This document shows positions 62,058 through 64,000 of a DNA stretch of 64,000 nucleotides, piece after piece. The DNA lies in the NCBI GenBank assembly GCA_037074765.1, contig JBAMDO010000562.1, positions 434,001 to 498,000 on the forward strand, in the 5' to 3' direction. This DNA is from Mansonella perstans. Lineage: Eukaryota > Nematoda > Chromadorea > Rhabditida > Onchocercidae. The notes below the pieces were generated by a model. It did not search any database and was not told the DNA's origin. It saw nothing but the letters and a program-made list of their open reading frames with translations. Both the position numbers and the translations under genes were made by a program. The number at the start of each line of letters is the position of its first letter. Position 1 is the first letter of the stretch.

Positions 62058-64000
62058 TTGCTGGCAATGAGTCGTAAGGTGACAGCTTATAGTTTTCTAT
62101 ATGTTGCGCCACCAAACATCGACTTCTCTCAACCATCACATTCAGCAAAGGTTCACTTTCCTTTTTTTTCCGATTAATAGCATTTTCTCCATAAACAGAT
62201 CAATATGTTGTGATATTGCATTTCTAATTACAAGAAGGTCCCATGTTGAATGATAATAATAATGAGGAATTCAGATCTTATTTCCTTAAAATAGAATTTC
62301 AATTTACAGAGGTGGCAGCGACGATGTTTTACATTATATGAAGATGGCGAACTAAGTTATGCGCTGGATGATGATGTTAGTTTTTTTAAATATCTGGAAG
62401 TAGTTTTTAATCCATGATTGGTTTCTATTTCTGATTTTATTTACATCAAATCATTTTGGCTATTTATTTGCTTGCTTATTTTGACCGCATATTCTTTCTA
62501 ATCAGTTATTTAGTTTACTTTAATTACCTCAGATTCCTCATTCAGGTTCATTTTTCAGCCAGAAACAGTACCACAAGTTAAAATGGATATGAATCTCTGT
62601 GTACGGGTTTGTGAAGCAGATGCAATAACGGGTCATTTGCACAGTATCTTAGTAGCATTCCGGAATGATATCTCGAATTCCGGCAATGCTGGCACTTGTC
62701 GAGATACCGAAAAGGATTTAACAATTACCGATCAGCATGTGCCGATTTGCTACATGAAAGCTGATACGACCGAAGAAATACGGTGGTAACTTTTTTTGTT
62801 GCTCTTGCACAATTTAACTCAATAATTTTGTTTTAAAAATCGATGCAGTTAAGCCATCGTTTCAAAATCGCAGCTCTTAAGTTAAAAGACACTTCCAAAA
62901 CTTTAAATTTTCATAGAAAATAGAGAAAAACTTGAAATTTTGGTTGAATCTTCCAGGTGGCAAGGTTTACTCCAAAAATACGTTAAACGTAGTATTTATC
63001 ATATGTCTGGGACGCAAATGCGTATACTGAATGTTGAACAGCAACAGATATTAGACGAAACCGCTGATACAGATGCAATGATAGAAAATTGCGGACCAAC
63101 AATTATCCAGGTTTGATTAATACTAAAGGAATATCAGCAACTATCAATATATTTCAATGTTTAGTTGGTTGTCGTAGTTAAAAATTTGTGTCAGTTTTCA
63201 AAAAAAGAGGACATTACCAATTCTTCAATTCTTATCCCTCATTTATTCAGCTTTCCATTAAAATTTAACAATAGAAGGATATCAAAATATATTTAAGGCT
63301 CCAATACTTTGCACCCGATTATTCAGTCTTTTCCCTCTCTGCCTCTCGTTTCTTCTCTTTTCTTTACCAAATTTTTTATCCCTTTTCCAGAATTTTTTGG
63401 ATTTTTTCAGTTGTCATTATATTCAGGAATGTTTAACTGTCCACATATTTGTTTCAAATCCACCAGCTTTCCGACTTTTTCCGATTTTACGATTTCTCTG
63501 AAGTCTAAAAAATATTTCTAATAAACTAAAAAATGCTATTTAGATTATTCATTTAAATCTTTCCTTAATCACTAATTTGAAAATTTTAAAAGGATCTATT
63601 TGTAGTTTTTAGTGATAGTGTGCATAATGTCAAGAAAAAATAAAATTTCAAGTGCAATCCTAACAAATAACCATCAGCTTCTAACTGCCTAATTAGCTTA
63701 ATGTTGTGCTTGCAGAATAGTTTCTTTTTTTTTCAAATCATTTTTTTTGGTTACTACTTAGAAAAGTTGTATAGGTTCTCAGTTTTACTCTGGATTACCT
63801 TAACAAGTTGTATTTTCAATCCTGAATTCCTCAGATCAGTACTACGGGAAATACGTTTCCAAATGATAATCATTAAATCCTTCCTTTAAAATGATAAAAA
63901 CATGATTGAACTTAACAACAATAGCAATCTGTTTCGTTTTTTAACTCCAGCTGGTAGAGTATTTTTCATCAAACACCACGCTGATACCTGGGGATTGAAA
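62058..64000 (+). CDS. PH-domain protein of the outspread/MPRIP type, reaches window edge
   Basis: Exons: 62058-62150, 62310-62375, 62559-62785, 62957-63110 and probably 63951 onward, in phase. Together they encode a pleckstrin-homology domain: YSFLYVAPPNIDFSQPSHSA, then RWQRRCFTLYEDGELSYALD, then PQVKMDMNLC, ending EEIRWWQGLL. Order and spacing follow the first PH domain of MPRIP and outspread, actin-linked scaffold proteins. The GHLHSILVAF to ITDQHVP stretch is longer than in those relatives. The first visible exon has an in-frame ATG at 62067, nine bases after an AATTATAG acceptor, so it may be the first coding exon after spliced-leader addition; relatives have a longer N-terminus. Read in phase 0, the exon at 63951 meets a TGA at 63996. 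This would give a short protein of about 192 aa, but that last junction is uncertain. Confidence 0.75.

Noticed and set aside
1..64000. CRISPR arrays, phage, bacterial operons, rRNA
   Set aside because: None seen; all tandem repeats are microsatellites or short duplications, and the genes are intron-rich eukaryotic.

Overview
The window is AT-rich eukaryotic DNA. Its genes are split into many short exons, with introns of about 50 bp to 2 kb, poly-pyrimidine acceptors (often TTTCAG, sometimes AAG) and a possible spliced-leader acceptor just upstream of several start codons. The gene set (EVA-1, PDS5, lariat debranchase, a four-Cys-module/C-type-lectin protein) and the intron style suggest a parasitic nematode, probably of the spirurid/filarial kind. 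That placement is inference from gene content; no rRNA, mitochondrial or species marker is present. No operon, CRISPR, phage or bacterial feature was seen.

Layout: (1) 218-5791, minus: lariat debranching enzyme DBR1, 12 exons, complete. (2) 7954-16008, minus: a secreted protein with an array of four-cysteine modules followed by two C-type lectin domains, 18 exons, complete. (3) 17336-18711, plus: a small histidine-phosphatase (phosphoglycerate-mutase-like) gene with a probable GC-AG intron. (4) 20946-21950, plus: an unrecognised candidate gene, next to a decayed partial copy of gene 2. (5) 22591-32326, minus: cohesin regulator PDS5, 28 exons. (6) 33910-42077, minus: EVA-1, a two-SUEL-lectin single-pass receptor, 10 exons. 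(7) 49225-52700, minus: ethanolaminephosphotransferase (EPT1/SELENOI family), 11 exons. (8) 62058-64000, plus: a PH-domain gene of the outspread/MPRIP type, reaching the window edge. The intervals 42.1-49.2 kb and 52.7-62.0 kb are mostly non-coding, with a few coding-like islands, an (ACAT)n microsatellite and small repeats.

Exon models were built by hand by following protein similarity across splice sites. Codon phase is consistent through every exon of genes 1, 2, 3, 5, 6 and 7, which is the main internal check. The genes do not form one pathway: they cover RNA turnover (DBR1), chromosome cohesion (PDS5), axon guidance/cell surface (EVA-1), phospholipid synthesis (EPT1) and secreted lectin biology. 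The most unusual item is the modular four-Cys/C-type-lectin gene, together with its degenerate fragment 5 kb upstream.
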